Shown here: in pieces, positions 24,055-36,800 of the stretch
How the letters are laid out: every line of letters starts with the position of its first letter
Numbering within the stretch: position 1 is the first letter of the stretch
NCBI RefSeq assembly: GCF_029227915.1
Contig: NC_079876.1
Coordinates: forward strand, 10,356,001-10,420,000
Direction: 5' to 3'
DNA: 64,000 bases
DNA from: Hydractinia symbiolongicarpus
Lineage: Eukaryota; Cnidaria; Hydrozoa; Anthoathecata; Hydractiniidae
The notes under the pieces: model-generated
The model's database searches: none
The model's input: the letters and a program-made list of their open reading frames with translations, nothing else
What the model was told of the DNA's origin: nothing
Translations under genes and position numbers: made by a program

Positions 24055-25547
24055 TTCAATTAAGTCCCACAGTCAATCGTTTCATTGTTAAAAGTGATGC
24101 AACCTAGTAATATCAAAAAAATATCGCTAAATACATGTTGGTACGAATATGTGACGCAACCGTTGTAACTCAAACGGACTGACACCGTTAAAAAGTCAGT
24201 AAAATGTAGTTTTTGAAACTGTCGCTACTTCTTCAGCGCGCCATAACGGCTACGATTGGTCCCACAGTAAAAAATGACTTTTTTAGCTTAATTCTTAAAT
24301 GAAGTGCTACCGCAGCGCCCAGTAAAATCGCTGAGTTCCGCAAATCATGTCAAATTGAGAAGAATGTTATTTCTTGAAGTCCAATTTTCTCATTTATCAC
24401 ATTTGTTAGGTCACAGTCCAAAGTTAGTTCAATTAAGTCCCACAGTCAATCGTTTCCTTGTTAAAAGCGATGCAACCTAGTAATATGAAAAAATATCGCT
24501 AAATACATGTTGGTACGAATATGTGACGCAACCGTTGTAACTCAAACGGACTGACACCGTTAGAAAGTCGATAAAATGTAGTTTTTGAAACTGTCGCTAT
24601 TTCTTCAGCGCGCGATAACGGATAGGATTGGTCCCACAGTAAAAAATGACTTATTAAGCTAAGTTTTTAAATGAAGTGCTACCACAGCGCCCAGTGTAAT
24701 CGCTGAGTTCCGCCAATCATGTCAAATTGAGAAGAATGTTATTTCTTGAAGTCCAATTTTCTCATTTATCACATTTGTTAGGTCACAGTCTAAAGTTATT
24801 TCAATTAAGTCCCACAGTCAATCGTTTCATTGTTAAAAGCGATGCAACCTAGTAATATCAAAAAAATATCGCTAAATACATGTTGGTACGAATATGTGAC
24901 GCAACCCTTGTAACTCAAACGGACTGACACCGTTAGAAAGTCAATAAAATGTAGTTTTTGAAACTGTCGCTATTTCTTCAGCGCGTGATAACGGCTAGGA
25001 TTGGTCCCACAGTAAAAAATGACTTTTTTAGCTTAATTCTTAAATGAAGTGCTACCACAGCGCCCAGTAAAATCGCTGAGTTCCGCCAATCATGTCAAAT
25101 TGAGAAGAATGTTATTTCTTGAAGTCCAATTTTCTCATTTATCACATTTGTTAGGTCACAGTCCAAAGTTAGTTCAATTAAGTCCCACAGTCAATCGTTT
25201 CATTGTTAAAAGCGATGCAACCTAGTAATATCAAAAAAATATCGCTAAATACATGTTGGTACGAATATGTGACGCAACCGTTGTAACTCAAACGGACTGA
25301 CACCGTTAGAAAGTCAATAAAATGTAGTTTTTGAAACTGTCGCTATTTCTTCAGCGCGCGATAACGGCTAGGATTGGTCCCACAGTAAAAAAATGACTTT
25401 TTTAGCTTAATTCTTAAATGAAGTGCTGCCACAGCGCCCAGTAAAATCGCTGAGTTCCGCCAATCATGTCAAATTGAGAAGAATGTTATTTCTTGAAGTC
25501 CAATTTTCTCATTTATCACATTTGTTAGGTCACAGTCCAAAGTTACT
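24055..25547 (+). repeat. Four-monomer unit of 1,492 bp, copy 1
   Basis: Directly followed by copy 2. Shared rare markers in order: AAAAAGTCAGTAAAATG, CGCCATAACGG, GCTACCGCAGCG, TAATATGAAAAAATATC (24481 and 25973), GGATAGG, GTCTAAAGTTATTT, CAACCCTTG and GCTGCCACAG. Confidence 0.85.
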
Positions 25548-27040
25548 TCAATTAAGTCCCACAGTCAATCGTTTCATTGTTAAAAGTGATGCAACCTAGT
25601 AATATCAAAAAAATATCGCTAAATACATGTTGGTACGAATATGTGACGCAACCGTTGTAACTCAAACGGACTGACACCGTTAAAAAGTCAGTAAAATGTA
25701 GTTTTTGAAACTGTCGCTACTTCTTCAGCGCGCCATAACGGCTAGGATTGGTCCCACAGTAAAAAATGACTTTTTTAGCTTAATTCTTAAATGAAGTGCT
25801 ACCGCAGCGCCCAGTAAAATCGCTGAGTTCCGCCAATCATGTCAAATTGAGAAGAATGTTATTTCTTGAAGTCCAATTTTCTCATTTATCACATTTGTTA
25901 GGTCACAGTCCAAAGTGAGTTCAATTAAGTCCCACAGTCAATCGTTTCCTTGTTAAAAGCGATGCAACCTAGTAATATGAAAAAATATCGCTAAATACAT
26001 GTTGGTACGAATATGTGACGCAACCGTTGTAACTCAAACGGACTGACACCGTTAGAAAGTCGATAAAATGTAGTTTTTGAAACTGTCGCTATTTCTTCAG
26101 CGCGCGATAACGGATAGGATTGGTCCCACAGTAAAAAATGACTTATTAAGCTAAGTTTTTAAATGAAGTGCTACCACAGCGCCCAGTGTAATCGCTGAGT
26201 TCCGCCAATCATGTCAAATTGAGAAGAATGTTATTTCTTGAAGTCCAATTTTCTCATTTATCACATTTGTTAGGTCACAGTCTAAAGTTATTTCAATTAA
26301 GTCCCACAGTCAATCGTTTCATTGTTAAAAGCGATGCAACCTAGTAATATCAAAAAAATATCGCTAAATACATGTTGGTACGAATATGTGACGCAACCCT
26401 TGTAACTCAAACGGACTGACACCGTTAGAAAGTCAATAAAATGTAGTTTTTGAAACTGTCGCTATTTCTTCAGCGCGCGATAACGGCTAGGATTGGTCCC
26501 ACAGTAAAAAATGACTTTTTTAGCTTAATTTTTAAATGAAGTGCTACCACAGCGCCAGTAAAATCGCTGAGTTCCGCCAATCATGTCAAATTGAGAAGAA
26601 TGTTATTTCTTGAAGTCCAATTTTCTCATTTATCACATTTGTTAGGTCACAGTCCAAAGTTAGTTCAATTAAGTCCCACAGTCAATCGTTTCATTGTTAA
26701 AAGCGATGCAACCTAGTAATATCAAAAAAATATCGCTAAATACATGTTGGTACGAATATGTGACGCAACCGTTGTAACTCAAACGGACTGACACCGTTAG
26801 AAAGTCAATAAAATGTAGTTTTTGAAACTGTCGCTATTTCTTCAGCGCGCGATAACGGCTAGGATTGGTCCCACAGTAAAAAAATGACTTTTTTAGCTTA
26901 ATTCTTAAATGAAGTGCTGCCACAGCGCCCAGTAAAATCGCTGAGTTCCGCCAATCATGTCAAATTGAGAAGAATGTTATTTCTTGAAGTCCAATTTTCT
27001 CATTTATCACATTTGTTAGGTCACAGTCCAAAGTTAGTTC
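25548..27040 (+). repeat. Four-monomer unit of 1,492 bp, copy 2
   Basis: Tandem copy of 24055-25547. Differences include AAAGTGAGTTC near 25915 and a one-base loss in CAGCGCCAGTAA near 26555. Related versions of the same unit appear from about 29.69 kb and again 5,230 bp later. Confidence 0.85.
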
Positions 27041-27424
27041 AATTAAGTCCCACAGTCAATCGTTTCATTGTTAAAAGCGATGCAACCTAGTAATATCAAA
27101 AAAATATCGCTAAATACATGTTGGTACGAATATGTGACGCAACCGTTGTAACTCAAACGGACTGACACCGTTAGAAAGTCAATAAAATGTAGTTTTTGAA
27201 ATTGTCGCTATTTCTTCAGCGCGCGATAACGGCTAGGATTGGTCCCACAGTAAAAAAATGACTTTTTTAGCTTAATTCTTAAATGAAGTGCTACCGCAGC
27301 GCCCAGTAAAATCGCTGAGTTCCGCCAATCATGTCAAATTGAGAAGAATGTTATTTCTTGAAGTCCAATTTTCTCATTTATCACATTTGTTAGGTCACAG
27401 TCCAAAGTTAGTTCAATTAAGTCC

Positions 27425-28090
27425 CACAGTTAATCGTTTCATTGTTAAAAGCGATGCAACCTAGTAATATCAGAAAAATATCGCTAAATACATGTTGGTA
27501 CGAATAGGTGACCCAACCGTTGTAACTCAAACGGACTGACATCGTTAGAAAGTCAATGAAATGTGGTTTTTGAAACTGTCGCTATTTCTTCAGTGCGCGA
27601 TAACGGCTAGGATTGGTCCCACAGTAAAAAATGACTTGTTAATCTAAATTTTTAAATGAAGCACTACCACAGGGCCCAGTGTAATCGCTGAGTTCCGGCA
27701 ATCATGTCAAATTAAGAAGAATTTTATTTCTTGGAGCCCAATTTTTTCATTTATCGCAGTTATCAGGTCACAGTCCAAAGTTAGTTCCATTAAGTCCCAC
27801 AGTCAATCGTTTCACTGCTGAAAGCGATGCAACCTAGCAATATCAGATAAATATCGCTAATTACATGTTGGTACGAATATGTGACCCAACCGTTGAAACT
27901 TAAACGGACTGACACCGTTAGAAAGTCAGTGAAATGTAGTATTTGAAACTGTCTCTATTACTTAAGGGCGCGATAACGGCTAGGATTGCTCCCACAGTAA
28001 GAAAGGACTTGTTAATCTAAATTTTTAAATGAAGCACTACCACAGGGCCCAGTGTAATCGCTGAGTTCCGGCAATCATGTCAAATTGAGA
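27425..28090 (+). repeat. Island of subfamily B inside subfamily A
   Basis: From the TTAATCG variant at about 27430 to about 28.08 kb the monomers switch to B-type markers: CAGAAAAATATC, AATAGGTGACCC, CATCGTT, CAGTGCGCG, CACAGGGCCC and GAAAGGACT. The closest sequence in the window is 41251-41830, 13.82 kb away (about 37 monomers), sharing rare variants found together nowhere else here: ATGTGGTTTTTG, TTTATCGCAG, GCTAATTACATG and AAGGGCGCG. Both junctions fall within monomers (about 27399-27430 and 28076-28131). Confidence 0.85.
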
Positions 28091-28599
28091 AGAATGTTAT
28101 TTCTTGGAGTCCAATTGTCTCATTTATCACAATTGTTTGGTCACAGTCCAAAGTTAGTTCAATTAAGTCCCACAGTCATTCGTTTCATTGTTAAAAGCAA
28201 TGCAACCTAGTAATATCAAAACAAATATCGCTAAATACATGTTGGTACGAATATGTGACCGAACCGTTGTAACTCAAACGGACTGACACCGTTAGAAAGT
28301 CAATGAAATGTAGTTTATGAAACTGTCGATATTTCTTCAGCGCGCGATAACGGCTAGGATTGGTCCCACAGTAAAAAATGACTTATTAATCTAAGTTTTT
28401 AAATGAAGTGCTACCACAGCGCCCAGTGTAATCGCTGAGTTCCACCAATCATGTCAAATTGAGAAGAATGTTATTTCTTGGAGTCCAATTTTCTCATTTA
28501 TCACAATTGTTAGGTCACAGCCCAAAGTTAGTTCAATTAAGTCCCACAGTCAATCGTTTCATTGTTAAAAGCGATGCAACCTAGTAATATCAAAAAAAA

Positions 28600-31500
28600 A
28601 TCGCTAAATACATGTTGGTACGAATATGTGACGCAACCGTTGTAACTCAAACGGACTGACACCGTTAGAAAGTCAATAAAATGTAGTTTTTGAAACTGTC
28701 TCTACCTCTTCAGCGCACGCTTACGGCTAGGATTGGTCCCACAGTAAAAAAATGACTTTTTTAGCTTAATTCTTAAATGAAGTGCTACCACAGCGCCCAG
28801 TAAAATCGCTGAGTTCCGCCAATCATGTCAAATTGAGAAGAATGTTATTTCTTGAAGTCCAATTTTCTCATTTATAACATTTGTTAGGTCACAGTCCAAA
28901 GTTAGTTCAATTAAGTCCCACAGTCAATCGTTTCATTGTTAAAAGTGATGCAACCTAGTAATATCAAAAAAACATCGCTAAACACATGTTGGTAAGAATA
29001 GGTGACCCAACCGTTGTAACTCCAACGGACTGACACCGTTAGAAAGTCAATGAAATGTAGTTTTTGAAACTGTCGCTATTTCTTCAGCGCGCGATAACGG
29101 CTAGGATTGGTCCCACAGTAAAAAATGACTTATTAATCTAAGTTTTTAAATGAAGTGCTACCACAGCGCCCAGTGTAATCGCTGAGTTCCGCCAATCATG
29201 TCAAATTGAGAAGAATGTTATTTCTTGGAGTCCAATTTTCTCATTTATCACAATTGTTAGGTCACAGTCCAAAGTTAGTTCAATTAAGTCCCACAGTCAA
29301 TCGTTTCATTGTTAAAAGCGATGCAACCTAGTAATATCAAAAAAATATCGCTAAATACATGTTGGTACGAATATGTGACGCAACCGTTGTAACTCAAACG
29401 GACTGACACCGTTAGAAAGTCAATAAAATGTAGTTTTTGAAACTGTCTCTGCCTCTTCAGCGCACGCTTACGGCTAGGATTGGTCCCACAGTAAAAAAAT
29501 GACTTTTTTAGCTTAATTCTTAAATGAAGTGCTATCACAGCGCCCAGTAAAATCGCTGAGTTCCGCCAGTCATGTCAAATTGAGAAGAATGTTATTTCTT
29601 GAAGTCCAATTTTCTCATTTATCACATTTGTTAGGTCACAGTCCAAAGTTAGTTCAATTAAGTCCCACAGTCAATCGTTTCATTGTTAAAAGTGATGCAA
29701 CCTAGTAATATCAAAAAAATATCGCTAAATACATGTTGGTACGAATATGTGACGCAACCGTTGTAACTCAAACGGACTGACACCGTTAGAAAGTCAGTAA
29801 AATGTAGTTTTTGAAACAGTCGCTACTTCTTCAGCGCGCCATAACGGCTAGGATTGGTCCCACAGTAAAAAATGACTTTTTTAGCTTAATTCTTAAATGA
29901 AGTGCTATCACAGCGCCCAGTAAAATCGCTGAGTTCCGCCAATCATGTCAAATTGAGAAGAATGTTATTTCTTGAAGTCCAATTTTCTCATTTATCACAT
30001 TTGTTAGGTCACAGTCCAAAGTTAGTTCAATTAAGTCCCACAGTCAATCGTTTCCTTGTTAAAAGCGATGCAACCTAGTAATATGAAAAAAATATCGCTA
30101 AATACATGTTGGTACGAATATGTGACGCAACCGTTGTAACTCAAACGGACTGACACCGTTAGAAAGTCGATAAAATGTAGTTTTCGAAACTGTCGCTATT
30201 TCTTCAGCGCGCGATAACGGATAGGATTGGTCCCACAGTAAAAAATGACTTATTAAGCTAAGTTTTTAAATGAAGTGCTACCACAGCGCCCAGTGTAATC
30301 GCTGAGTTCCGCCAATCATGTCAAATTGAGAAGAATGTTATTTCTTGAAGTCCAATTTTCTCATTTATCACATTTGTTAGGTCACAGTCTAAAGTTATTT
30401 CAATTAAGTCCCACAGTCAATCGTTTCATTGTTAAAAGCGATGCAACCTAGTAATATCAAAAAAATATCGCTAAATACATGTTGGTACGAATATGTGACG
30501 CAACCCTTGTAACTCAAACGGACTGACACCGTTAGAAAGTCAATAAAATGTAGTTTTTGAAACTGTCGCTATTTCTTCAGCGCGCGATAACGGCTAGGAT
30601 TGGTCCCACAGTAAAAAAATGACTTTTTTAGCTTAATTCTTAAATGAAGTGCTACCACAGCGCCCAGTAAAATCGCTGAGTTCCGCCAATCATGTCAAAT
30701 TGAGAAGAATGTTATTTCTTGAAGTCCAATTTTCTCATTTATCACATTTGTTAGGTCACAGTCCAAAGTTAGTTCAATTAAGTCCCACAGTCAATCGTTT
30801 CATTGTTAAAAGCGATGCAACCTAGTAATATCAAAAAAATATCGCTAAATACATGTTGGTACGAATATGTGACGCAACCGTTGCAACTCAAACGGACTGA
30901 CACCGTTAGAAAGTCAATAAAATGTAGTTTTTGAAACTGTCGCTATTTCTTCAGCGCGCGATAACGGCTAGGATTGGTCCCACAGTAAAAAAATGACTTT
31001 TTTAGCTTAATTCTTAAATGAAGTGCTACCACAGCGCCCAGTAAAATCGCTGAGTTCCGCCAATCATGTCAAATTGAGAAGAATGTTATTTCTTGAAGTC
31101 CAATTTTCTCATTTATCACATTTGTTAGGTCACAGTCCAAAGTTAGTTCAATTAAGTCCCACAGTCAATCGTTTCATTGTTAAAAGCGATGCAACCTAGT
31201 AATATCAAAAAATATCGCTAAATACATGTTGGTACGAATATGTGACGCAACCGTTGTAACTCAAACGGACTGACACCGTTAGAAAGTCAATAAAATGTAG
31301 TTTTTGAAACTGTCTCTACCTCTTCAGCGCATGCTTACGGCTAGGATTGGTCCCACAGTAAAAAAATGACTTTTTTAGCTTAATTCTTAAATGAAGTGCT
31401 ACCACAGCGCCCAGTAAAATCGCTGAGTTCCGCCAATCATGTCAAATTGAGAAGAATGTTATTTCTTGAAGTCCAATTTTCTCATTTATCACATTTGTTA

Positions 31501-33829
31501 GGTCACAGTCCAAAGTTAGTTCAATTAAGTCCCACAGTCAATCGTTTCATTGTTAAAAGTGATGCAACCTAGTAATATCAAAAAAACATCGCTAAACACA
31601 TGTTGGTACGAATAGGTGACCCAACCGTTGTAACTCCAACGGACTGACACCGTTAGAAAGTCAATGAAATGTAGTTTTTGAAACTGTCGCTATTTCTTCA
31701 GCGCGCGATAACGGCTAGGATTGGTCCCACAGTAAAAAATGACTTATTAATCTAAGTTTTTAAATGAAGTGCTACCACAGCGCCCAGTGTAATCGCTGAG
31801 TTCCGCCAATCATGTCAAATTGAGAAGAATGTTATTTCTTGGAGTCCAATTTTCTCATTTATCACAATTGTTAGGTCACAGTCCAAAGTTAGTTCAATTA
31901 AGTCCCACAGTCAATCGTTTCATTGTTAAAAGCGATGCAACCTAGTAATATCAAAAAAATATCGCTAAATACATGTTGGAACGAATATGTGACGCAACCG
32001 TTGTAACTCAAACGGACTGACACCGTTAGAAAGTCAATAAAATGTAGTTTTTGAAACTGTCTCTGCCTCTTCAGCGCACGCTTACGGCTAGGATTGGTCC
32101 CACAGTAAAAAAATGACTTTTTTAGCTTAATTCTTAAATGAAGTGCTACCACAGCGCCCAGTAAAATCGCTGAGTTCCGCCAGTCATGTCAAATTGAGAA
32201 GAATGTTATTTCTTGAAGTCCAATTTTCTCATTTATCACATTTGTTAGGTCACAGTCCAAAGTTAGTTCAATTAAGTCCCACAGTCAATCGTTTCATTGT
32301 TAAAAGTGATGCAACCTAGTAATATCAAAAAAAATATCGCTAAATACATGTTGGTACGAATATGTGACGCAACCGTTGTAACTCAAACGGACTGACACCG
32401 TTAGAAAGTCAGTAAAATGTAGTTTTTGAAACAGTCGCTACTTCTTCAGCGCGCCATAACGGCTAGGATTGGTCCCACAGTAAAAAATGACTTTTTTAGC
32501 TTAATTCTTAAATGAAGTGCTACCGCAGCGCCCAGTAAAATCGCTGAGTTCCGCCAATCATGTCAAATTGAGAAGAATGTTATTTCTTGAAGTCCAATTT
32601 TCTCATTTATCACATTTGTTAGGTCACAGTCCAAAGTTAGTTCAATTAAGTCCCACAGTCAATCGTTTCTCTTTAAAAGCGATGCAACCTAGTAATATCA
32701 AAAAAATATCGCTAAATACATGTTGGTACGAATATGTGACGCAACCCTTGTAACTCAAACGGACTGACACCGTTAGAAAGTCGATAAAATGTAGTTTTTG
32801 AAACTGTCGCTATTTCTTCAGCGCGCGATAACGGCTAGGATTGGTCCCACAGTAAAAAAATGACTTTTTTAGCTTAATTCTTAAATGAAGTGCTACCACA
32901 GCGCCCAGTAAAATCGCTGAGTTCCGCCAATCATGTCAAATTGAGAAGAATGTTATTTCTTGAAGTCCAATTTTCTCATTTATCACATTTGTTAGGTCAC
33001 AGTCCAAAGTTAGTTCAATTAAGTCCCACAGTCAATCGTTTCATTGTTAAAAGCGATGCAACCTAGTAATATCAAAAAAATATCGCTAAATACATGTTGG
33101 TACGAATATGTGACGCAACCGTTGTAACTCAAACGGACTGACACCGTTAGAAAGTCAATAAAATGTAGTTTTTGAAACTGTCGCTATTTCTTCAGCGCGC
33201 GATAACGGCTAGGATTGGTCCCACAGTAAAAAAATGACTTTTTTAGCTTAATTCTTAAATGAAGTGCTACCACAGCGCCCAGTAAAATCGCTGAGTTCCG
33301 CCAATCATGTCAAATTGAGAAGAATGTTATTTCTTGAAGTCCAATTTTCTCATTTATCACATTTGTTAGGTCACAGTCCAAAGTTAGTTCAATTAAGTCC
33401 CACAGTCAATCGTTTCATTGTTAAAAGCGATGCAACCTAGTAATATCAAAAAAATATCGCTAAATACATGTTGGTACGAATATGTGACGCAACCGTTGTA
33501 ACTCAAACGGACTGACACCGTTAGAAAGTCAATAAAATGTAGTTTTTGAAACTGTCTCTGCCTCTTCAGCGCACGCTTACGGCTAGGATTGGTCCCACAG
33601 TAAAAAAATGACTTTTTTAGCTTAATTCTTAAATGAAGTGCTACCACAGCGCCCAGTAAAATCGCTGAGTTCCGCCAGTCATGTCAAATTGAGAAGAATG
33701 TTATTTCTTGAAGTCCAATTTTCTCATTTATCACATTTGTTAGGTCACAGTCCAAAGTTAGTTCAATTAAGTCCCACAGTCAATCGTTTCATTGTTAAAA
33801 GCGATGCAACCTAGTAATATCAAAAAAAT
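28600..33829 (+). repeat. 5,230-bp tandem duplication, copy 1 (14 monomers)
   Basis: Compared line by line with 33830-39059 at an offset of 5,230 bp, I found no difference, including rare private variants: TTTATAACATTTG (28870s), GGTAAGAATAGG (28990s), TTTTCGAAAC (30180s), GTTGCAACTC (30880s), GCGCATGCTTACGG (31330), GTTGGAACG (31977) and TTTCTCTTTAAAAG (32665). The left edge is set by a base difference at 28599/33829. The 5' part (28.08-31.2 kb) is a more diverged copy of 22.48-25.6 kb at about 5,598 bp. Confidence 0.92.
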
Positions 33830-36800
33830 ATCGCTAAATACATGTTGGTACGAATATGTGACGCAACCGTTGTAACTCAAACGGACTGACACCGTTAGAA
33901 AGTCAATAAAATGTAGTTTTTGAAACTGTCTCTACCTCTTCAGCGCACGCTTACGGCTAGGATTGGTCCCACAGTAAAAAAATGACTTTTTTAGCTTAAT
34001 TCTTAAATGAAGTGCTACCACAGCGCCCAGTAAAATCGCTGAGTTCCGCCAATCATGTCAAATTGAGAAGAATGTTATTTCTTGAAGTCCAATTTTCTCA
34101 TTTATAACATTTGTTAGGTCACAGTCCAAAGTTAGTTCAATTAAGTCCCACAGTCAATCGTTTCATTGTTAAAAGTGATGCAACCTAGTAATATCAAAAA
34201 AACATCGCTAAACACATGTTGGTAAGAATAGGTGACCCAACCGTTGTAACTCCAACGGACTGACACCGTTAGAAAGTCAATGAAATGTAGTTTTTGAAAC
34301 TGTCGCTATTTCTTCAGCGCGCGATAACGGCTAGGATTGGTCCCACAGTAAAAAATGACTTATTAATCTAAGTTTTTAAATGAAGTGCTACCACAGCGCC
34401 CAGTGTAATCGCTGAGTTCCGCCAATCATGTCAAATTGAGAAGAATGTTATTTCTTGGAGTCCAATTTTCTCATTTATCACAATTGTTAGGTCACAGTCC
34501 AAAGTTAGTTCAATTAAGTCCCACAGTCAATCGTTTCATTGTTAAAAGCGATGCAACCTAGTAATATCAAAAAAATATCGCTAAATACATGTTGGTACGA
34601 ATATGTGACGCAACCGTTGTAACTCAAACGGACTGACACCGTTAGAAAGTCAATAAAATGTAGTTTTTGAAACTGTCTCTGCCTCTTCAGCGCACGCTTA
34701 CGGCTAGGATTGGTCCCACAGTAAAAAAATGACTTTTTTAGCTTAATTCTTAAATGAAGTGCTATCACAGCGCCCAGTAAAATCGCTGAGTTCCGCCAGT
34801 CATGTCAAATTGAGAAGAATGTTATTTCTTGAAGTCCAATTTTCTCATTTATCACATTTGTTAGGTCACAGTCCAAAGTTAGTTCAATTAAGTCCCACAG
34901 TCAATCGTTTCATTGTTAAAAGTGATGCAACCTAGTAATATCAAAAAAATATCGCTAAATACATGTTGGTACGAATATGTGACGCAACCGTTGTAACTCA
35001 AACGGACTGACACCGTTAGAAAGTCAGTAAAATGTAGTTTTTGAAACAGTCGCTACTTCTTCAGCGCGCCATAACGGCTAGGATTGGTCCCACAGTAAAA
35101 AATGACTTTTTTAGCTTAATTCTTAAATGAAGTGCTATCACAGCGCCCAGTAAAATCGCTGAGTTCCGCCAATCATGTCAAATTGAGAAGAATGTTATTT
35201 CTTGAAGTCCAATTTTCTCATTTATCACATTTGTTAGGTCACAGTCCAAAGTTAGTTCAATTAAGTCCCACAGTCAATCGTTTCCTTGTTAAAAGCGATG
35301 CAACCTAGTAATATGAAAAAAATATCGCTAAATACATGTTGGTACGAATATGTGACGCAACCGTTGTAACTCAAACGGACTGACACCGTTAGAAAGTCGA
35401 TAAAATGTAGTTTTCGAAACTGTCGCTATTTCTTCAGCGCGCGATAACGGATAGGATTGGTCCCACAGTAAAAAATGACTTATTAAGCTAAGTTTTTAAA
35501 TGAAGTGCTACCACAGCGCCCAGTGTAATCGCTGAGTTCCGCCAATCATGTCAAATTGAGAAGAATGTTATTTCTTGAAGTCCAATTTTCTCATTTATCA
35601 CATTTGTTAGGTCACAGTCTAAAGTTATTTCAATTAAGTCCCACAGTCAATCGTTTCATTGTTAAAAGCGATGCAACCTAGTAATATCAAAAAAATATCG
35701 CTAAATACATGTTGGTACGAATATGTGACGCAACCCTTGTAACTCAAACGGACTGACACCGTTAGAAAGTCAATAAAATGTAGTTTTTGAAACTGTCGCT
35801 ATTTCTTCAGCGCGCGATAACGGCTAGGATTGGTCCCACAGTAAAAAAATGACTTTTTTAGCTTAATTCTTAAATGAAGTGCTACCACAGCGCCCAGTAA
35901 AATCGCTGAGTTCCGCCAATCATGTCAAATTGAGAAGAATGTTATTTCTTGAAGTCCAATTTTCTCATTTATCACATTTGTTAGGTCACAGTCCAAAGTT
36001 AGTTCAATTAAGTCCCACAGTCAATCGTTTCATTGTTAAAAGCGATGCAACCTAGTAATATCAAAAAAATATCGCTAAATACATGTTGGTACGAATATGT
36101 GACGCAACCGTTGCAACTCAAACGGACTGACACCGTTAGAAAGTCAATAAAATGTAGTTTTTGAAACTGTCGCTATTTCTTCAGCGCGCGATAACGGCTA
36201 GGATTGGTCCCACAGTAAAAAAATGACTTTTTTAGCTTAATTCTTAAATGAAGTGCTACCACAGCGCCCAGTAAAATCGCTGAGTTCCGCCAATCATGTC
36301 AAATTGAGAAGAATGTTATTTCTTGAAGTCCAATTTTCTCATTTATCACATTTGTTAGGTCACAGTCCAAAGTTAGTTCAATTAAGTCCCACAGTCAATC
36401 GTTTCATTGTTAAAAGCGATGCAACCTAGTAATATCAAAAAATATCGCTAAATACATGTTGGTACGAATATGTGACGCAACCGTTGTAACTCAAACGGAC
36501 TGACACCGTTAGAAAGTCAATAAAATGTAGTTTTTGAAACTGTCTCTACCTCTTCAGCGCATGCTTACGGCTAGGATTGGTCCCACAGTAAAAAAATGAC
36601 TTTTTTAGCTTAATTCTTAAATGAAGTGCTACCACAGCGCCCAGTAAAATCGCTGAGTTCCGCCAATCATGTCAAATTGAGAAGAATGTTATTTCTTGAA
36701 GTCCAATTTTCTCATTTATCACATTTGTTAGGTCACAGTCCAAAGTTAGTTCAATTAAGTCCCACAGTCAATCGTTTCATTGTTAAAAGTGATGCAACCT

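Noticed and set aside
32517-32753. 78-codon plus-strand open frame (also 37747 and, shortened, 39615)
   Set aside because: The frame opens only in monomers with GCTACCGCAGC and the TTTCTCTTTAAAAG deletion. It is satellite sequence and one copy is cut by a point change, with no sign of selection.
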